From assembly GCA_029881255.1 (NCBI GenBank), contig JAOUMY010000005.1:1-64000 (forward strand): a DNA stretch of 64,000 nt, read 5' to 3'. This DNA comes from Gammaproteobacteria bacterium. GTDB lineage: Bacteria > Pseudomonadota > Gammaproteobacteria > S012-40. Under the pieces are notes generated by a model that made no database searches, was not told where the DNA came from, and saw nothing but the letters and a program-made list of their open reading frames with translations. The translations under genes and the position numbers were made by a program. Positions 17,400 through 26,491 of the stretch are shown here, one piece after another (the stretch's first letter is position 1; each line of letters begins with the position of its first letter).

Positions 17400-18587
17400 A
17401 TGAAACTGTCGCTCAAAACATTTTTACTTTTGTTTATTGTTTTTAAGCAAAGCTACGCTGCAACTTGCACTGTAGACGACATCACCTCGATACCGGACAT
17501 ACGTCTAGAACTCGCGGTAAATGGCACGGAAGACCCGGTCGCAATAGCCCATGCCGGTGATCAAAGCAAACGTTTGTTTGTTGTCGAACAAGACGGTCGG
17601 GTGCGCGTAGTGAAAGACAACAAACTCGTCGACAAACCATTTCTCGACATCACCGACAAAGTAAAATCCGGTGGTGAAAAAGGCCTGCTAGGTATCGCCT
17701 TTCATCCCCAGTTTCGTAGCAATGGAAAATTCTATGTTAACTACACGAGAGAAGTAGATCACCTGGAGACGGTTGTTTCGGAATTTCGCGCCGATAAAAA
17801 CAACATCGTTAATCCCAAAAGCGAACGCATACTTCTACAGTTTTCTCAACCGTGGGGAAATCATAACGGTGGACAGTTAGCCTTTGGGCCGGACGGTATG
17901 CTTTACATCGGCGTGGGTGACGGCGGATCCGCCAACGATCCTGACAATAATGGACAACAAAAAGAAACCTTATTAGGCGCAATTTTACGCATTGATGTTA
18001 ACCACACCCCCTACGGCATTCCCAAAGACAACCCGTTTGTGAATACGCCCAAGGCGCGTCCCGAGATATGGGCGTACGGCTTGCGCAATCCCTGGCGATT
18101 TTCCTTTGACCGCGAAACAGGGCAGTTATATGCCGCCGATGTGGGTCAGGATGAGGTGGAGGAAATCAATATTATCGAGAAAGGCGGTAACTATGGCTGG
18201 CGCATTATGGAAGGTGATATTTGTACGCCGGGAGTCGCGACCAACTGTGATAAAACAGGATTGAAACTACCTTTCTATCACTATCGACACAATATCGGCA
18301 GGTCCATAACGGGCGGCTATGTGTATCGCGGTGTTCGCAGTCCTTCCTTATGCGGTACCTATCTCTATGGCGACTTCGTTAACCAGGCATTGTGGGGGTT
18401 GCGTTACCACCAGGGTAAAGTGGTTGCGCACAAAACTCTGTTTGAGGCGCGTTCACTTTGGCGTTTGCCCCTGGACTATTTCGATGACAACGGTTTGCTC
18501 ATCAGCACCTTCGGTGAAGACGAAGACGGCGAGGTCTATGTGGCCGCTTATCAAAGCGGACGTATTTATCGCATAGTGGCCAAATAA
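17400..18587 (+). CDS. Exported PQQ-type sugar dehydrogenase (GSDH/HHIP family)
   Basis: A 395-residue periplasmic six-bladed beta-propeller of the glucose/sorbosone dehydrogenase family. The signal peptide ends near SYA-AT (about 21). Family motifs are RLFVVEQDGRVRVV, EKGLLGIAFHPQF, HNGGQLAFGPDGMLYIGVGDGG, LRNPWRFSFDRETGQLYAADVGQ and GGNYGWRIMEG. Relatives such as E. coli YliI are PQQ- and calcium-dependent aldose dehydrogenases, but many members have no proven substrate. It stands alone, between the gap and the convergent PBP4 gene. No clear ribosome site precedes the ATG. Confidence 0.92.
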   Translation: MKLSLKTFLLLFIVFKQSYAATCTVDDITSIPDIRLELAVNGTEDPVAIAHAGDQSKRLFVVEQDGRVRVVKDNKLVDKPFLDITDKVKSGGEKGLLGIAFHPQFRSNGKFYVNYTREVDHLETVVSEFRADKNNIVNPKSERILLQFSQPWGNHNGGQLAFGPDGMLYIGVGDGGSANDPDNNGQQKETLLGAILRIDVNHTPYGIPKDNPFVNTPKARPEIWAYGLRNPWRFSFDRETGQLYAADVGQDEVEEINIIEKGGNYGWRIMEGDICTPGVATNCDKTGLKLPFYHYRHNIGRSITGGYVYRGVRSPSLCGTYLYGDFVNQALWGLRYHQGKVVAHKTLFEARSLWRLPLDYFDDNGLLISTFGEDEDGEVYVAAYQSGRIYRIVAK

Positions 18588-18597
18588 TACAGCGGTA

Positions 18598-20028
18598 TTA
18601 CTGCTGATAAACCCAGCGTATCAATTCATCCTGCAAGGCTTCTGCTTTTTTTGTGTGCGCCTGTTTATCGTTGTGCAACATGACGACGACGTATCGCTTT
18701 CCGCTTCTAGCATAGACATAGCCGGCCATGGTTTGAACAAAGTCGAGCAGCCCCGTTTTGATATGCGCGCGTCCAATTAAAGGTTCACCATGAAAACGAT
18801 GGGCCATAGTACCGTCATAACCGCTGACCGGTAGCGACGCCATAAACTCCGGCATATAGGCTTGATGATAAATGTATACGAGCATTTGCCCGAGCATGAC
18901 AGCACTGGTACGCGTATCACGCGACAAACCGGCACCGTTATCCAGTTGCAATACGCTGTCATCCACGCCGGTTTCCTGCACCCAGGATCGAACGGCTTTT
19001 AGACCTTTATCTGTTGTACCCGGCGCCTGATATCGCGCAGCTCCCATCGTCAACAACACTTGTCGAGTCATTACATTATTACTGAATTTGTTTATCAGGC
19101 GGATCGCTTCCGCGAGTGATATCGATGATTCCTGTATCGCGGAAGTGGCGGAACTGGGAACGCGAGCGGGCTGAATACGTCCTCCAACACTGCCGCCTAG
19201 CTGTTGCCAGATCGGCAAGAAGTAATGACTGAAGTGATCCGCCGTTTCCACCACACGACGATACAGGGTACGTCTCTCGCATTCTCTTGCATAGCGTCCA
19301 TCGAAAGTTACAACGACATCATCGCCTTTGTTATCTACGGATAGCGTTAAACGCTTTTGCCAGTTCCCGCAACTTCCATTGACCAGTTTGACCTTGTTCA
19401 CCAGACGCAACCGCGGCGAGGCCGGGAAAGTAACGATGTTCACCTGATCCTGCTCAACCCCAAAATGAAATTCCGTTGCCTGAAATCCTACCAGTACAGC
19501 ATTCGGCCCCACGTGGTAGGTGCGAAAAGGCTGATCATCGAACGCGCCATAATCCACCTTGTCCGGACGAAAATAGCTGTCATCGAAATACACATTGCCT
19601 TTGATGTCATGTATGCCAAACATGGAAAGTCTGTTGAGGAGTAACCAGAAGCGCTCTGGCGTCAGATAAGGATCGCCATTGCCGACGAAATACACGTCAC
19701 CGTTTAATGTCCCTCTATTCAGGTCGCCGGTATACAAGACGTCGGTAGACCAGCGATAACCAACGCCGAGGGTTCCCAATGAGGCGGCGGTAGTCACCAG
19801 CTTGATTACGGATGCGGGATTAAACGGTTTGTGTGCCTGAAACGACACTAACGGTTTATTTGCGCCGACTTCCTGAACGAAAAGTCCTATGCCGTCGAGT
19901 TCAAATCCTTTGTCCGCAATCGTCTGTGCAAGAATTGGAGGTAAATCTGCAGCGGCATGGGCGCATAGGGAAAACAACAAACACAAAACGACACGCACAT
20001 TGAAACGAATATGTCGTGTCGTCAGCAT
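18598..20028 (-). CDS. dacB: D-Ala-D-Ala carboxypeptidase/endopeptidase (PBP4 family)
   Basis: A 476-residue peptidase S13 enzyme that trims peptidoglycan stem peptides or cuts cross-links in the periplasm. The signal peptide ends at about residue 27 (CAHAA-A). Active-site motifs are present: SVIK (SxxK), SNN (SxN) in INKFSNN, and HIKTG (KTG). The insert between SxxK and SxN is long, as is usual for PBP4. The ATG at 20028 is chosen because GGGGCG precedes it and a longer frame would overlap the cytochrome gene. It follows the triheme cytochrome by 8 bp, probably on the same transcript. Confidence 0.93.
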   Translation of the reverse strand: MLTTRHIRFNVRVVLCLLFSLCAHAAADLPPILAQTIADKGFELDGIGLFVQEVGANKPLVSFQAHKPFNPASVIKLVTTAASLGTLGVGYRWSTDVLYTGDLNRGTLNGDVYFVGNGDPYLTPERFWLLLNRLSMFGIHDIKGNVYFDDSYFRPDKVDYGAFDDQPFRTYHVGPNAVLVGFQATEFHFGVEQDQVNIVTFPASPRLRLVNKVKLVNGSCGNWQKRLTLSVDNKGDDVVVTFDGRYARECERRTLYRRVVETADHFSHYFLPIWQQLGGSVGGRIQPARVPSSATSAIQESSISLAEAIRLINKFSNNVMTRQVLLTMGAARYQAPGTTDKGLKAVRSWVQETGVDDSVLQLDNGAGLSRDTRTSAVMLGQMLVYIYHQAYMPEFMASLPVSGYDGTMAHRFHGEPLIGRAHIKTGLLDFVQTMAGYVYARSGKRYVVVMLHNDKQAHTKKAEALQDELIRWVYQQ

Positions 20029-20036
20029 TAACGCCC

Positions 20037-20624
20037 CTATTTCTTTGCCTTGGGTTCTACGGAATGACAACGCATGCAATTCAATGTCGGTGAAAACGCG
20101 ATCTTGCCGTGACAAAGACCGCAATACTTACCGTTTAGGATATCTGCCATCTGAATTTTGGCTGCGCCTTTTTTCTGTTCGAACACCGCGGGATGACAGT
20201 TCTTACACGCCAGCCATTCAGTGTGGACTTTATGAGAGAACAAGACATTAGGCATTGCCTGTGTATTGGTAAACAACAGATCGAGATCAAAAGGTTTTAG
20301 TTCTGGCCCGGTTCCCATCAAGTCTGAACGTGGTGCAATCATGCCACTACGCAAGGCCTGCACCCAGTTAGTCAAACCGGCGTCATCACGCGGAAACTCA
20401 GCCAATGCCTCGTCCGGTGGCTGCAAACCATACATAGCAGTAATATTTGTCGGGTCGTGGATACCGTCTTCGGCGATGGGAATGGCTTTACCCGTTAATT
20501 GAAAATGCGTTCCCTTGTTCCAGAACTCACCTTCAAATTTACCTGGCTCTTCGGCCTGAACTGCCGAGCCAATAAATCCTGCCAGTAAAACCCAAAAAAC
20601 CAATTGAATAAACGTGTAATACAT
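20037..20624 (-). CDS. Periplasmic triheme cytochrome c7-type protein
   Basis: About 195 residues from the ATG at 20624. A signal peptide (cleavage near SAVQA-E) precedes a unique region of about 100 residues, then a c7-type triheme domain. It has three CxxCH sites (CKNCH, CGLCH, CMRCH) and the FSHKVHTEWLACKNCH signature, in which a His before the first haem supplies a distal ligand. It is likely a small periplasmic electron shuttle. The partner is unknown; the downstream gene in the apparent operon is a peptidoglycan peptidase, which is an odd pairing. Confidence 0.9.
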   Translation of the reverse strand: MYYTFIQLVFWVLLAGFIGSAVQAEEPGKFEGEFWNKGTHFQLTGKAIPIAEDGIHDPTNITAMYGLQPPDEALAEFPRDDAGLTNWVQALRSGMIAPRSDLMGTGPELKPFDLDLLFTNTQAMPNVLFSHKVHTEWLACKNCHPAVFEQKKGAAKIQMADILNGKYCGLCHGKIAFSPTLNCMRCHSVEPKAKK

Positions 20625-20850
20625 ATTTTCCAACTTTTTCTATAGTGTAGTCTAACGCCAAGGCATCCTATTATACCGCGTGGAAGAGAAAATTTGACCC
20701 AAGCTCTGAGGATAGCAAGCACTATTCGGACCTGAATATCTTCAATCGAGGGGCTGTATAAAAACTGAATGACGAACATACACTTAAACTTGGACGAATG
20801 ACTGCCGCAATAGTAATCTTGGAAAATCTGCCTCGGACGAATAAGCATTA

Positions 20851-22224
20851 ATGTCTCTTTCAAATAGTTTTCTTCGTGAATCCCGCGCCTTGTTAGTACT
20901 TGCTACGCCTATCGTTATCAGTCAACTGGCGCAAATGGGTATGAGCTTCACCGATACCGTAATGTCTGGGCGACATGCAGAAAGCAGTCTGGCCGGCGTG
21001 GCGATAGGCTCCAGTGTATGGATTCCCTGTTTTCTGTTTCTTACCGGTGTACTCATGGCGGTAACGCCGTTCGTCGCACAGGCCTGGGGAGCACAGCAAC
21101 ACAAGGACATCAGAGTGACTGTCCAGCAAGGCATGTGGTTAGCACTCGCACTCGGTATCGCGATGATGCTGGTGATGCAGAGCCTGGGAATTATCTTCGA
21201 CTACATGGAAATGGAACCCGTCGCGTACGAACAGGCGCGGGGTTATAGTTATGCGGTTTCTTTCGGACTGCCCGCAATGGCCTTGTTCGTGGTATTGCGC
21301 AGCTTGAACGAAGGCACACACTTCACCCGCCCCTACATGTACGTCAGCATAGGGGCCGTGCTGTTGAACATTCCGCTGAACTATATTTTCGTCTACGGAA
21401 AATTAGGACTACCCGAAATGGGTGGCGTGGGCTGCGGTTGGGCGACGGCACTGGTGTTATACCTGGAATTTTTCGCCCTGTTGTTTGTCACCCGACGCCA
21501 GAAAGAATTGAATACCCTGGGCTGGTTCACCAACTGGCAAAAACCCGAGCTATCGCGGATTATGGAGCTACTGCGTCTCGGCATTCCCATTGGCATCGGC
21601 TTACTCATCGAATCCAGTATGTTTTCACTCATCGCCTTGTTTCTCGCCAAGCTGGGAAGCACAGCAGTCGCCGGGCATCAGGTGGCGATGTCTTTCGTTT
21701 CATTGATGTTCATGGTGCCGCTGAGTCTTGCCATGGGACTGACAATACGCTGTGGCTATTTTGTCGGTCGAGGTGAACCAGACAAAGCGCGCTATGCGGC
21801 ATTTCTGGGTATGGGACTGACACTTTGCTGCGCCTGTATTTTTTCGTCGTCGATGTTGCTGTTTCCGCAATACATTGCCTCGCTCTATAGTAATGATGTC
21901 GCCGTGCAGGCACTCGCCGTAAAGCTGTTGTTCTTTGGCGCGATTTTTCAATTCTCAGATGCCATACAAGTGAGCGCTGCCGGAGTATTACGCGGTTACA
22001 AGGACACGCGTTTCACTTTTGTCACTATGCTTTTGGCCTACTGGGGAATAGGTTTACCTTTAGGTTATATGCTGGGCGTTACTGAGATATTTGGCAGTGC
22101 GCTTGGCGCGCAAGGGTTTTGGGTGGGACTAATCGCCGGACTGGGTTTCGCTTCGGTTTTTCTTGCCGCGCGCGTGCATATGATCAGCAAGAAGGCAGTA
22201 AAAACAGCACCCGTCTTTGCTTAA
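20851..22224 (+). CDS. norM: MATE family multidrug efflux transporter
   Basis: A 457-residue protein with about 12 hydrophobic segments. N-terminal features are typical of NorM-type MATE proteins: LATPIVISQLAQMGMSFTDTVMSGRHAESSLAGVAIG and PFVAQAWGAQ. It exports cationic drugs or metabolites in exchange for sodium or protons. The second half repeats the fold (GIPIGIGLLIESSMFS, GHQVAMSF). The gene stands alone, divergent from the cytochrome/dacB pair. Its stop codon lies in the loop of the downstream terminator. Confidence 0.93.
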   Translation: MSLSNSFLRESRALLVLATPIVISQLAQMGMSFTDTVMSGRHAESSLAGVAIGSSVWIPCFLFLTGVLMAVTPFVAQAWGAQQHKDIRVTVQQGMWLALALGIAMMLVMQSLGIIFDYMEMEPVAYEQARGYSYAVSFGLPAMALFVVLRSLNEGTHFTRPYMYVSIGAVLLNIPLNYIFVYGKLGLPEMGGVGCGWATALVLYLEFFALLFVTRRQKELNTLGWFTNWQKPELSRIMELLRLGIPIGIGLLIESSMFSLIALFLAKLGSTAVAGHQVAMSFVSLMFMVPLSLAMGLTIRCGYFVGRGEPDKARYAAFLGMGLTLCCACIFSSSMLLFPQYIASLYSNDVAVQALAVKLLFFGAIFQFSDAIQVSAAGVLRGYKDTRFTFVTMLLAYWGIGLPLGYMLGVTEIFGSALGAQGFWVGLIAGLGFASVFLAARVHMISKKAVKTAPVFA

Positions 22225-22236
22225 CGGGTGCTGTTT
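22202..22236. terminator. Shared terminator between convergent genes
   Basis: AAACAGCACCCG/CGGGTGCTGTTT (22202-22213 and 22225-22236) is a perfect 12-bp stem with an 11-nt loop that contains the MATE stop codon. Flanking T/A tracts suit the minus-strand gene best, but both convergent genes may use it. Confidence 0.8.
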
Positions 22237-22241
22237 CGCGT

Positions 22242-22628
22242 TTACCACATATATTTTTTCAGCGTCGCCTTATCATCCGCGCTTGGCATATGGTTTAAAT
22301 CATGAACGATGCCGGCCAGTTCACGCGCTGCTTCCGGTACAGCGCTATCGCCCTTGATCTTCGCCAGTTTGGCTTTATCTTCACCACTTGCCTTGTGTTG
22401 CAGATTTAGAATGGCAGTGGCGATATCGCGTTCGTATTGAGGAGCGTTGGCGTTATTGACGATGTCTTGCAACTTCGGCCGGTCCGCATCACCAGGATAA
22501 TGATTCAGATAGTTCAAAATTGTCGCCATAGTCTTTATTGATGCGCTGGGTTGACCACTTGCGACACTGAGTTGTGAAACAGCAAGCATCGCCAGCATCA
22601 ATAATAACGCTGTAATTCCCTTATTCAT
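22242..22628 (-). CDS. Small exported helical protein of unknown function
   Basis: A 128-residue protein with a clear signal peptide (ITALLLMLAMLAVSQLSVASG). The mature part is about 100 residues, helical and charged, with two similar helical segments (LNYLNHYPGDADRPKLQDI and IVHDLNHMPSADDKATLKK), so it may be a small internal duplication. The ATG at 22628 follows AAAGGTGAC, which decides the start. It ends at the shared terminator. No family is recognised. Confidence 0.72.
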   Translation of the reverse strand: MNKGITALLLMLAMLAVSQLSVASGQPSASIKTMATILNYLNHYPGDADRPKLQDIVNNANAPQYERDIATAILNLQHKASGEDKAKLAKIKGDSAVPEAARELAGIVHDLNHMPSADDKATLKKYMW

Positions 22629-22714
22629 ATTGTCACCTTTCAATTATTTCCGTTAAAAAGTACTTCACCCTGATGCACGCAAATCATTTGTCAAATACAT
22701 GAATTTGTCAAACA

Positions 22715-23626
22715 TTATGCTTGATCAGGCCTGTATTCGAAAACCGACACCTTGGTGCCCTGTCCCGACACAGTTTCTTTATACGCTTCAGGCAAGGGTA
22801 TTATTTCCGTGTAGCGACAAACATCACATTCGGCAGACACTATCTCATGAAGAAAATTTTGATCGAGATTGGGGGCATTCAGACAGAGCACCAACAAACC
22901 GCCTGGCGCCATAAACTCGGGCAGGCGCCGAATGATTTTCTGATAGTCTTTTCCGATATTGACACTACCGACTTGAAATGCAGGCGGGTCGCAGATTAAC
23001 AAATCATACGGCCCATGCTTGCGCAACCGTGACCATGAACGAAATATATCCACGCCTTCAAACACGACATGCGCTGTGTCCTGATTATTCAAGCGATGGT
23101 TCTCCCTGCCACGTTGCAGTACGCTCTTGTTGTTATCAAAATTCACAACCTTGCGCGCGCCACCTGCCAGTGCCGCAACTGAAAACGCACAGGTATAAGC
23201 GAACAGATTCAATACGCGTTTATCGGCGGCCTGTTCTCTCACCCAACGTCGCCCATTGCGCATATCCAGAAACAAACCGTAATTTTGCAGACGGCCAAGT
23301 TGGATATAGAACTTCAGTCCATCTTCGGTAACCACAATCTCTGTCAGCGCCTCTCCCAGCAAAACTTCGGTTGGCGATTTTTCCTGGTATCGATGCTGAA
23401 CTTGTACCGAACGACAACCGTCAATGCGCGACATCAACGTATCCGCCAGTTCCGCAAGCCATTTAGTGTCTACTGGTTCGTACAACATGATCAATGCGAC
23501 AGGCGGCAACCAATCTATATTGACATGTTGGTAGCCGGGATATGCCTTACCGCGACCATGAAACAGGCGCCGACATTCCGCTTGCGGAACATTTTTTGGT
23601 GGAACGAAAGCGATGTCATTTATCAC
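22715..23626 (-). CDS. Class I SAM-dependent methyltransferase (RlmI/RlmK-like)
   Basis: A 303-residue methyltransferase. An N-terminal domain of about 110 residues precedes a Rossmann domain with VLNLFAYTCAFSVAALAGGARKV (motif I), an acidic residue after VVNFD, and the catalytic-type DPPAF segment. The order resembles RlmI and the C-terminal half of RlmKL, which methylate 23S rRNA, so an RNA target is likely. No PUA domain is evident, so it is not RlmI itself. The start codon is GTG. It is divergent from the GST gene, with about 170 bp between. Confidence 0.82.
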   Translation of the reverse strand: MINDIAFVPPKNVPQAECRRLFHGRGKAYPGYQHVNIDWLPPVALIMLYEPVDTKWLAELADTLMSRIDGCRSVQVQHRYQEKSPTEVLLGEALTEIVVTEDGLKFYIQLGRLQNYGLFLDMRNGRRWVREQAADKRVLNLFAYTCAFSVAALAGGARKVVNFDNNKSVLQRGRENHRLNNQDTAHVVFEGVDIFRSWSRLRKHGPYDLLICDPPAFQVGSVNIGKDYQKIIRRLPEFMAPGGLLVLCLNAPNLDQNFLHEIVSAECDVCRYTEIIPLPEAYKETVSGQGTKVSVFEYRPDQA

Positions 23627-23796
23627 TTTTGGAAACTACCCTCTTGCCAGCCTTGCGTTACATGTCACTAAAAATAGTATGGTATGAATCTTATCACTAT
23701 TGTCCACGCGTCCAAAAAGTAACAAACCTTGTACTCAATCGTCTAAAGGACTAACGTAGGTTTGATACAGCGACTATTCGTTACAAGGAAGCCATC

Positions 23797-24468
23797 ATGA
23801 AACCACAACTGATTAGCTTCGATCTCTGTCCGTTCGTGCAACGTTCGGTGATCACCTTACTGGAAAAGCATGTGGAGTTTGATATTACTTACATCGATCT
23901 CGCCAAGCCACCACAATGGTTTCTCGATATCTCACCCTTTGGCAAAGTGCCAGCGTTACGGGTAGGGGATAAAACCGTGTTCGAATCGGCAGTGATAAAC
24001 GAATATCTCGACGACACCACGCCGCCATCTATGCATCCCGTCGACCCATTGCAACGTGCCATCAATAAATCGTGGATAGAGTTTGCCTCTGAACTACTGG
24101 CGCAACAATATCTCTATAGCGTCGCCAATACGGAAGACGAATTTGACACTCACTTACACCAACAGATAAGCCTCTTATCTCGCCTGGAGAAACACTTCGG
24201 CGACGGGCCGTTCTTTAACGGCGACGCCTTTTGTTTGATTGAAGCGGCGTACGCCCCATTCTTTACCCGCGCAAAACTATTAGTCGACATATTCGACAAT
24301 ACGTTTATGGATGAGACACCGAAGCTATCCCTCTGGGCTGACAAACTGGTGAAGCGTGAGTCCGTGATGAATTCGGTTAATGCCGATTTTCGGCAAAAGT
24401 ACATCGCTTATCTTCAAAATGTCGGTGGCTACGCCTCATCCCAGATGGCGAAATCGGTGATGATATAG
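23797..24468 (+). CDS. Glutathione S-transferase family protein
   Basis: A 223-residue two-domain protein. The thioredoxin-like N-terminal domain has a CPFVQRS active-site motif (Cys about 9), PFGKVPAL with the cis-proline, and ESAVINEYLDD, where Glu-Ser binds glutathione. The C-terminal helical domain follows (about 85-215). The single Cys at the helix start resembles omega-, LigF- and SspA-type members, so thiol transfer or dehalogenation-type chemistry is possible. The substrate cannot be told. AAGGAAG precedes the ATG. Confidence 0.88.
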   Translation: MKPQLISFDLCPFVQRSVITLLEKHVEFDITYIDLAKPPQWFLDISPFGKVPALRVGDKTVFESAVINEYLDDTTPPSMHPVDPLQRAINKSWIEFASELLAQQYLYSVANTEDEFDTHLHQQISLLSRLEKHFGDGPFFNGDAFCLIEAAYAPFFTRAKLLVDIFDNTFMDETPKLSLWADKLVKRESVMNSVNADFRQKYIAYLQNVGGYASSQMAKSVMI

Positions 24469-24573
24469 AACCCGTCCATGCGCGATAGGCTACACGCAAG
24501 TCATCGACAACGCTTCCCTCACGGGAGACGCATGCTACAATTTGCTCAGTGTTTACAGAGCTGAGAGCCACCC

Positions 24574-25446
24574 ATGAACCAGGAAGCCTATATATTTGAA
24601 GTCACAGAAAAAACATTCCCTTCTGCCGTTCTGCAAAACTCCGAGCAACTTCCCGTATTCGTGTTGTTTCAGGGCGTGTGGTCAGAGCCCTGTTTTGTTG
24701 AGGCCGAACTCTTAAGTCAGCTGGCCAATGAATTCGCGGGCAGATTTGTGTTTGCCAAGGTCGATATCGACGAACAAGCCGAGCTGCGCAAACAGTACCG
24801 CATCGAAAACGTTCCGACCTTAATTATTTTTCAAGACGGTGAAGAATCCCGACGCGAAGAAGGGCAGATGCAAGAGGCCGAGGCTCGCGCGGTGCTCGGT
24901 ACCTATGGGATTAAACACGAATCCGACGACTTGCGCGAAGAGGCGCGTAAAAAACATCTTAGCGGCGATACAGCGGGCGCAATTGTGTTGTTAACTCAAG
25001 CCATACAGAAACACCCATCGAACACACGCGTTGCCATGGACATGGTGCAGATCTTTATCGATATCGGTGACATAAACAGCGCACAGGGACTTTACGGCAA
25101 ACTGCCACAGCGCGACAAAGAAAGCGACATGGGCAAGGCGCTCAATGGTCAGCTTAGTTTTCTTGAGCTTGCATCTAAAACCGAGGGTCTTGACGTTTTA
25201 CAACAGCGCATCATCTCTGAACCCAAAAATCATGAGGCCCGATTTGATCTGTCGGTCTGTCAGGTCGCCGCGCATCAATACAAATCCGCAATGGACAATC
25301 TCTTCGAGATACAGCAAAGCGATCCTGCGTTCCGCAATGGCGCAGCCCGTGAAATGATCATTACATTGATACGCATGTTGACGCCGTCAGATCCGCGACT
25401 CGCGCAGGAATACCAGCGGCGGCTGAGTAATCTATTGGCGAATTGA
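24574..25446 (+). CDS. cnoX: Thioredoxin-TPR co-chaperone CnoX
   Basis: A 290-residue protein with an N-terminal thioredoxin domain (about 1-110) and a TPR-like helical domain (about 120-288), the plan of E. coli CnoX (YbbN). The redox site is WSEPC: the first Cys is Ser37 and Cys40 remains. Loss of the dithiol, as in other CnoX proteins, fits a holdase that protects clients by mixed disulfides rather than by reductase activity. The cis-proline loop ENVPTLIIF is intact. It stands alone, with a strong terminator about 60 bp downstream. Confidence 0.9.
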   Translation: MNQEAYIFEVTEKTFPSAVLQNSEQLPVFVLFQGVWSEPCFVEAELLSQLANEFAGRFVFAKVDIDEQAELRKQYRIENVPTLIIFQDGEESRREEGQMQEAEARAVLGTYGIKHESDDLREEARKKHLSGDTAGAIVLLTQAIQKHPSNTRVAMDMVQIFIDIGDINSAQGLYGKLPQRDKESDMGKALNGQLSFLELASKTEGLDVLQQRIISEPKNHEARFDLSVCQVAAHQYKSAMDNLFEIQQSDPAFRNGAAREMIITLIRMLTPSDPRLAQEYQRRLSNLLAN

Positions 25447-25502
25447 TACCTTGCGCCACGTTGTTTGGCCGTGAAAAGATTCATTGAAAAATGTGCAGAT
25501 AC

Positions 25503-25536
25503 AAAAAAGGGGTAGATGATACTTCTACCCCTTTTT
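25503..25536. terminator. Bidirectional terminator between cnoX and carbonic anhydrases
   Basis: GGGGTAG/CTACCCC (25509-25515 and 25525-25531), with A6 on the left and T5 on the right. It works in both directions between the convergent cnoX gene and carbonic anhydrase genes. Confidence 0.9.
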
Positions 25537-25575
25537 CTATGCTTTCAAACGTTCAGCGCCAGGGCTGAAAACGTC

Positions 25576-26406
25576 TTACTTGATAACTGATAACAACTTT
25601 GGATTAGTGACCAGTTTACGCACGCCGTGCGCGTGGTCTTCTTCGAATTCATTGTTTTCACACCACCGACCCAAGCTGTTGATGTCGAGTTTGGCGCATT
25701 GTGGACGAACGCTCCAGGTAACCTGAAGCGGAGAACAGGCGGCTTCAGTGTACTTAGGTCCAGTCGTTGAACCGAGGAACTCTACAGGTGTACCAGTACC
25801 AGTAGGCAAACTCTTCGCCTGATGTCGGCCGTTTGCCATGTTGCCGTCGTAGGCAAGATCGTTGAAGTTCAATGCACCCGAGTCATTAACCAGTGTAAAC
25901 ACCTGAGTCTCTACACGCAGATCAGGATTGGCGCACTTGTCGCTCAAGCATGAACCCAGACCTTTGCCCGGAATGATTTGGCAAGAGGTGTGAACCCAGT
26001 GAACTTCAATAGTGTCGCCTGGCTTCAGACCTTTACAGATTTCTTTTGAAGGCGCTTTCATTTCCGCAGCAGACAAATTCTCGCTCATGCCGCACATGTA
26101 ACCACCGCCGTGACCGTGATCGCCTTCACCCGCATAAATAGCGAAATCTCTTGATTTATGCTCGGCATTATTGTGGAAGTGGATATTACACAGATTCATA
26201 TCCTGATACTTAGATGCAATAGGAAACAACTGCGTATTTGTTCCATTTTTGCTATCGATATCGCGAGGTGTTTGAGGACCAAAACCTTCACAGGCCGGAC
26301 CTTCAGCTACCTGATTATGGCCACCTGCTGCAAATACATTTGTCGTGCTCAAACCAAAAGCGAGCACTATCAGAAGCAGACATACTTTCTCTAACTTCAA
26401 AAACAA
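25576..26406 (-). CDS. Delta-class carbonic anhydrase, second copy
   Basis: About 276 residues from a TTG at 26406, chosen because AAAGGAG stands 8 bp before it. A longer in-frame ATG at 26484 would place codons inside the hairpin between the two genes. A signal peptide (LLLIVLAFGLSTTNVFA) exports it. The core NLCNIHFHNNAEHK supplies the His-x-His zinc ligands seen in delta-class and related carbonic anhydrases, followed by GEGDHGHGGGY. GDTIEVHWVHTSCQ and VTWSVRPQC complete the family pattern. It would interconvert CO2 and bicarbonate in the periplasm. It carries more Cys residues than its tandem paralogue (for example SCQIIPG, GSCLSDKC), so disulfides are likely. Confidence 0.85.
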   Translation of the reverse strand: MFLKLEKVCLLLIVLAFGLSTTNVFAAGGHNQVAEGPACEGFGPQTPRDIDSKNGTNTQLFPIASKYQDMNLCNIHFHNNAEHKSRDFAIYAGEGDHGHGGGYMCGMSENLSAAEMKAPSKEICKGLKPGDTIEVHWVHTSCQIIPGKGLGSCLSDKCANPDLRVETQVFTLVNDSGALNFNDLAYDGNMANGRHQAKSLPTGTGTPVEFLGSTTGPKYTEAACSPLQVTWSVRPQCAKLDINSLGRWCENNEFEEDHAHGVRKLVTNPKLLSVIK

Positions 26407-26434
26407 TTGACATTCTCCTTTCGGCGAGGGAAGA

Positions 26435-26473
26435 ACAAAGCCGGTAGAGGACGAGCCCCGTACCGGCTTTGTT
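26435..26473 (-). terminator. Hairpin between the two carbonic anhydrase genes
   Basis: AACAAAGCCGGTA is repeated as its inverse at 26461-26473, giving a 12-13 bp perfect stem with a 14-nt loop, in the 85-bp gap between the genes. The tail on the minus strand is only weakly T-rich (TTCTTCCC). It may therefore be a partial terminator or a stabiliser that sets the ratio of the two proteins. Confidence 0.7.
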
Positions 26474-26491
26474 ACGCGATGCAATGCTGAA

